Of a stretch of DNA of 64,000 nucleotides, positions 60,259-64,000 are shown piece after piece (position 1 is the first letter of the stretch; every line of letters begins with the position of its first letter). The translations under genes were made by a program, and so were the position numbers. The stretch covers positions 13,157 to 77,156 of the forward strand of contig CAKUZL010000008.1 in assembly GCA_934718085.1 (NCBI GenBank), given 5' to 3'. A model generated the notes under the pieces. That model was not told the DNA's origin, did not search any database, and was given only the letters and a program-made list of their open reading frames with translations. This stretch comes from an uncultured Candidatus Melainabacteria bacterium (GTDB taxonomy: Bacteria; Cyanobacteriota; Vampirovibrionia; Gastranaerophilales; Gastranaerophilaceae).

Positions 60259-63200
60259 CTAACCGGCGATGGCGCAGAATTCATCTATTTCTTTCAGCCA
60301 TTCAAACTGTTTCTCGAATTGATTGATTTTGTCAATAACAGCATGATCGGTTACAGGTGCACCTTTCTCATCGACCAAAACTTTAGTTCCGCCTGAATTA
60401 TCATATTTATACTTTTCGGTACCTATTGTATACGAATCTAAATTGTCACTTGTAATTTCGGTATCTCCGATTTTTGCTTTTAAGTTAGCCGTATCAACTT
60501 CCGCTCCGTCTTTAAAAATTTTACCGCCCTTACTTGAAGCAATTTCGGATTTGCCACCTTTTGATGTATCGTACAAAACTCTATCGCGACTGCCGGCTTG
60601 AACTTCTAAACGACGATTTCCCCATTTTTTCACAATCATCGAATCAGGAGCAGGTTCTGACATAAAACGAACTTCAGAAACAACCTTCGCAGGGGAAGGA
60701 AGTTCGGCCATAGTAAGCTTTTCTTCGCCGTTTAATGCTTTAGAAATACGCATAACCTGTTTGCTGCCGCGTTTGACAATAAACTTATTACCGTGATCAC
60801 TATATACAACAGCCGTTGTCTTTTTACCGTTTTTAACATTGCTGACTGCAACATATTTATCAAAAAGAAGTCCTTCTCCTGTCATTTTTGTATACATTAC
60901 GTCATTGGAACCCGAAACAGATTGTCCGTCTTTAATCGTTTGATTGAACTTCTTACCATTGATGAATTCATACTTATTTAATACATTTTTACCGCTGCTA
61001 TCGAGTTCAACCCGTGAATACAATTTTTCACTTTTACCATCAAAACACATTCTGATTTTGCCTAAATTTTTGCCGTCTTTATCTGTTTTTAAAATATTAA
61101 TAGATCTTTGATTATATTTGGATGGGACATACTCAAAAGCTTTATTGACTTGGTTGCCGGTTGCGGCGTCGGTTTCGATGATTTTTGCAACTTTGCCCGT
61201 CGCTTGGTCATACTCGTATTTTACCGAGCTTACAAGCTTATCGCCTTCGTAGCTTTCGAGTGTTTCGCGAACACCGTTTTTATACGTGGATTTGCTGTAA
61301 CAATCAACCCCGTTCTCAGTTTTGCCCGTCAACCGTCCGACAGTTCCTTCAAAATCCTTTCCGTCCGGCGTCACCGCTTTGCCGTTTTTAAACGTGTTTC
61401 CCGCCTTTTTGAAATCGTCGATTGATATACAGGACGCAGTTTTCGATTGCGAACCTGCTGCGCTTGAAGCTGCGCCGGTTTTTGCTGCCGAGCCTGCCGA
61501 GCCCGAACCTGCTGCGCCCGAAGCTGCGCCGGTTTTTGCTGCCGAACCTGCCGAGCCCGAGCCTGCTGCGCCCGAAGCTGCGCCGGTTTTTGCTGCCGAG
61601 CCTGCCGAGCCCGAACCTGCTGCGCCCGAAGCCGAGCCGGTTTTTGCTGCCGAGCCTGCCGAGCCTGAGCCTGCTGCGCCCGAAGCTGCGCCGGTTTTTG
61701 CTGCCGAGCCTGCCGAGCCCGAACCTGCTGCGCCCGAAGCCGAGCCGGTTTTTGCTGCCGAGCCTGATTTTCCTAATATTTTTTTGACGGCGGATGCACC
61801 TTTTGAGCACAATTTTCCTAACCCATGGAAGGCTCCTCCGACAACCGGCCCCGCTACTGCTCCCACCTTCGCGCCTTTTGCTACTTCTTTAGAGAAATCG
61901 ACTAAATTTTTATTTTCTGCGTCACCTGTAACATAAGCTGCTGCGGAATAAGTACCTCCGTCAATTGCACCACCGGCCGACATACCTGCCACATTAGCTA
62001 GTTTTGCAGCCCATCTTGCTTTTGCGGCAGTCATTCCTTTTTTTACGCAATAAGTACCGACTTTTTTGGCTGTGGCTCCGCCCAAACCCGCCGTAAAGGG
62101 CGCAAACACACCGCCCGCCGCACCGGTTGCTAAATCGTATCCCAACGAATCATATTTTCTTCCGCCGCAGAAAGCATCACCGGCTTTGATTCCGGTTTTG
62201 GCTACCGCGCCGACCGATGCCGAGAGACCAAAGCCCCCCAAAACAAGCCCCAACGAAGCTCCTCCCGTAAACGGAGCTGCCACAAGTCCCGCGCCCGCAC
62301 ATACGGTAAACACGCCGGCGGAAATAATACCTGCCCCCACGTCGGCAGCAATATCAAGCACTTCTTCTTGACCTTCCTGATAATTTTTTACGGCTTTTTC
62401 CATTTCCTCACGGGTAATTTTTCCGTTTTCAAAATCCTTTATCGCCTTTTCGGCTTTATCGGAACTTGCACCGATGCCGGTAAGGTTTTTAAATCCGCTC
62501 CACAATTTTCCGATGGGACCTTGCTCCGATTTTGTTTTTTCGAGAGCTTCTTTTGCTGCCGAAGCGGCATCCTTTCCCGGTTTTGATGAAGCTCCCGTTT
62601 TATCCTCTTTTTTAACCGGTTCCTTTCCGGTTTCGGTTTTTTCCAAATCAGCGACAGTACTTTGAACAACCGCAACGACCTTCTCGTTCGATTTTTCCTT
62701 AATTTCTTTCGACATTTTCGCTCTTTCGGCTCTCTTCGTTTCGAGATTTTTTACATTATCGGTAACAGTTTTCGCTTCCGCGGAACTTTCCCCCATCTTC
62801 GTCAACGCCTGCTCTCGAACCGCTTTTTCCTGCTCGGATTGCTTATGATGAACCGCTTCGTAATGTTTCAACGTCTTATCCGAAAAAGTCACGCTCTTAT
62901 CGGTACTCTTTTTTTCCGAAAAAGCCTTCTTTTCGGTTTTAATCTGCTCGGACGTCAATTTTCCCGACCTCTTGATTGATCCGACAAGTCGTCCGTTTTC
63001 ATCAAGTTTAAGATCGGCTGCGTCAATCTCTTGCCCCGTAATTATTTTCAGTTCGTGCAAAGCATCATTTACCGCCGACGAAGCCTTTTCATATGCAGCT
63101 TTTTGAAACTCGGTCGCATCTTTGTCGTTATGAATTTTCAAAGCCAACTGCCTGTTCGCTCTGAGTTTCAATTCAACATCGGCGTATCGATTGTTAATCG

Positions 63201-63498
63201 CCGTCAAATTCTTCTCCGTTTGCGCAAGATTCAGGTCGATATTCTTATACGATTTATTCTTCATCGTAAGCAAAGCCGTATTTCGGTTTCGAAGCTTTAA
63301 CGCGTCATCGTTCGCACTCTTTTGGGCAGCTTTCGCAGCGTTTATTTCTGCGTCGCTCTTGATTTTGTCGATTTTTTCCGCAGTCGCCTTAAAAATGTTA
63401 TCAATCTTTTCCTTTTGTTCCTTCGAAACCTTTGTTTTTTTTTGCTCAGGAACCGCTCGGGATTGCCCCGCAGCACCGACTTTTGACGCTTCTCCCAT
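60259..63498 (-). CDS. 1079-aa modular repeat protein, possible effector or toxin-like
   Basis: No signal peptide. Residues 1-330 are helical and coiled-coil (Lys/Glu/Ala-rich). About 355-560 is a glycine/alanine-rich hydrophobic domain (GAGIISAGVFTVCAGAGLVAAPFTGG, GLVLGGFGLSASVGAVAKTG), like membrane-interacting regions of large secreted proteins. Six 18-residue SGSAGSAAKTGAASGAAG repeats (about 580-685) lead to a C-terminal 400 residues with YD/RHS-like strands (YEYDQATGKVAKIIETDAATG, YEFINGKKF). The DNA of the last 300 codons is visibly AT-richer than the front. Layout (carrier, repeats, swapped tip) recalls polymorphic toxins, but no catalytic motif or immunity gene was found. AGGAG precedes the ATG. 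Confidence 0.65.
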   Translation of the reverse strand: MGEASKVGAAGQSRAVPEQKKTKVSKEQKEKIDNIFKATAEKIDKIKSDAEINAAKAAQKSANDDALKLRNRNTALLTMKNKSYKNIDLNLAQTEKNLTAINNRYADVELKLRANRQLALKIHNDKDATEFQKAAYEKASSAVNDALHELKIITGQEIDAADLKLDENGRLVGSIKRSGKLTSEQIKTEKKAFSEKKSTDKSVTFSDKTLKHYEAVHHKQSEQEKAVREQALTKMGESSAEAKTVTDNVKNLETKRAERAKMSKEIKEKSNEKVVAVVQSTVADLEKTETGKEPVKKEDKTGASSKPGKDAASAAKEALEKTKSEQGPIGKLWSGFKNLTGIGASSDKAEKAIKDFENGKITREEMEKAVKNYQEGQEEVLDIAADVGAGIISAGVFTVCAGAGLVAAPFTGGASLGLVLGGFGLSASVGAVAKTGIKAGDAFCGGRKYDSLGYDLATGAAGGVFAPFTAGLGGATAKKVGTYCVKKGMTAAKARWAAKLANVAGMSAGGAIDGGTYSAAAYVTGDAENKNLVDFSKEVAKGAKVGAVAGPVVGGAFHGLGKLCSKGASAVKKILGKSGSAAKTGSASGAAGSGSAGSAAKTGAASGAAGSGSAGSAAKTGSASGAAGSGSAGSAAKTGAASGAAGSGSAGSAAKTGAASGAAGSGSAGSAAKTGAASSAAGSQSKTASCISIDDFKKAGNTFKNGKAVTPDGKDFEGTVGRLTGKTENGVDCYSKSTYKNGVRETLESYEGDKLVSSVKYEYDQATGKVAKIIETDAATGNQVNKAFEYVPSKYNQRSINILKTDKDGKNLGKIRMCFDGKSEKLYSRVELDSSGKNVLNKYEFINGKKFNQTIKDGQSVSGSNDVMYTKMTGEGLLFDKYVAVSNVKNGKKTTAVVYSDHGNKFIVKRGSKQVMRISKALNGEEKLTMAELPSPAKVVSEVRFMSEPAPDSMIVKKWGNRRLEVQAGSRDRVLYDTSKGGKSEIASSKGGKIFKDGAEVDTANLKAKIGDTEITSDNLDSYTIGTEKYKYDNSGGTKVLVDEKGAPVTDHAVIDKINQFEKQFEWLKEIDEFCAIAG
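61450..61770. repeat. Six 54-bp in-frame repeats in the 1079-aa gene
   Basis: GCGCCGGTTTTTGCTGCCG-type units recur every 54 bases from 61472 (61526, 61580 and on), encoding 18 residues; units alternate between two near-identical versions. Confidence 0.9.
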
Positions 63499-64000
63499 AA
63501 TAAACTCCTCTTCTTCTCTCCTTGTAAATGCATTGTGCGCGAATTTTGCACACCGCGTGACGGCTTCGTTTTGCCGTTTTCCTCGTTTTTTGTTCCTCGT
63601 TTGTAAATTTTACGGGCGACGATTGTATCCGCCGTTTTTGCTCGGGTAAATTTTATCTCTGCGGTCGTTTAATGATGATTTTGCCCGCGTCAAACCCGTT
63701 TTGTTTCGCATCTTTTTTTGATTGTCGGTTTGACGGTGGTTCTTGCCTTGTCTTCCCGCGACGCCTCGGGTCTCTTTATCCCTCGTTTTTCGGTTCGGGC
63801 GATGCAGAAATTTTTGCCCTTTTTGATTTTCCCTCGGCGACTTTGTGCCCGAATTCGCCGATTTTAAAGGCGCCTTTCGGACTCACTTTTATAAAAACAT
63901 TCGCGCCGGGAAAATTGCGCGTCGGGGTATACGTTTCCTCATATCATATCATATCATATCATATCGAGGATTATGGTTGAGTTTCCGCCGTTGTCAAGTC
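63499..64000. other. Intergenic region at the window end
   Basis: No gene is supported. A minus-strand frame from 63943 to 63776 ends in a coding-like stretch (RNFPGANVFIKVSPKGAFKI) but has no start codon and is closed upstream by a TGA inside the ATATC array; it may be a gene remnant. Confidence 0.35.
63941..63965. repeat. Pentanucleotide tandem repeat (ATATC) x5
   Basis: Five perfect copies, 25 bases. Second pentanucleotide array in the window after 8133-8160. Confidence 0.95.

Noticed and set aside
63776..63943. Small minus-strand gene controlled by the ATATC repeat
   Set aside because: Every frame through three repeat units meets TGA, and there is no start codon or ribosome site after the array, so translation across the array cannot work.

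Overview
The window looks like a chromosomal segment of an uncultured diderm anaerobe. An outer membrane is implied by an LptD/OstA-type protein. Other lineage clues are a large type IV pilin-like protein, an anti-sigma-like protein whose N-terminus recalls the cyanobacterial DUF1822 family, and hypothetical proteins opening with MSVSFNQ or MGMSASQ. Together these fit best with the non-photosynthetic cyanobacterial sister lineage (Vampirovibrionia/Melainabacteria, Gastranaerophilales-like). That placement is inference from protein style, not a database result. No rRNA, tRNA, transposase, integrase or CRISPR array was seen.

Bases 1-7600 carry a phospholipase D-like gene cut by the window edge, a GT35 alpha-glucan phosphorylase-like gene, 5-formyltetrahydrofolate cyclo-ligase, a tiny membrane protein, an EnvC-like M23 peptidase and an LptD-like protein. 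Bases 7700-14250 are an accessory block on the minus strand: a small MSVSFNQ protein, a repeat-rich intergenic region, a Cys-rich pseudopilin and a coiled-coil protein with an acidic repeat tail. Bases 14370-23050 hold plus-strand housekeeping genes: anmK, a matrixin-like protease, two maltose-acetyltransferase-like genes around a HAD phosphatase, a FeoA-FeoB fusion and clpB. Bases 23400-28230 carry small redox and stress genes: a CMD-cupin protein broken by an in-frame TGA, flavodoxin, TIGR04076 plus an XRE regulator, beta-carbonic anhydrase and a SIMPL protein.

Bases 28560-40140 contain the most unusual unit, a three-gene minus-strand operon. It encodes a 2103-residue zinc-finger/transmembrane anti-sigma-like protein with a vast acidic linker, a sigma-70-like factor, and a triple-zinc-ribbon P-loop ATPase. 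Bases 40250-54770 hold pheA, a phosphohexomutase and a polysaccharide locus (Wzz, acyltransferase, Wzx, Wzy, three glycosyltransferases, initiating phosphoglycosyltransferase, aldolase). The remainder carries a second MSVSFNQ protein with a GNAT domain, a second repeat-rich intergenic region, lepA, glgC and a 1079-residue repeat protein with an AT-richer C-terminal module.

Two regulatory patterns emerge by eye. Four minus-strand genes (both MSVSFNQ genes, the pseudopilin and the anti-sigma-like giant) share a 10-bp-period direct repeat of TGTAAA; in three of them it lies exactly 29 bp upstream of a -10 hexamer. Several other genes have a -10 hexamer only 6-9 bases before the start codon and no Shine-Dalgarno sequence, suggesting leaderless mRNAs.
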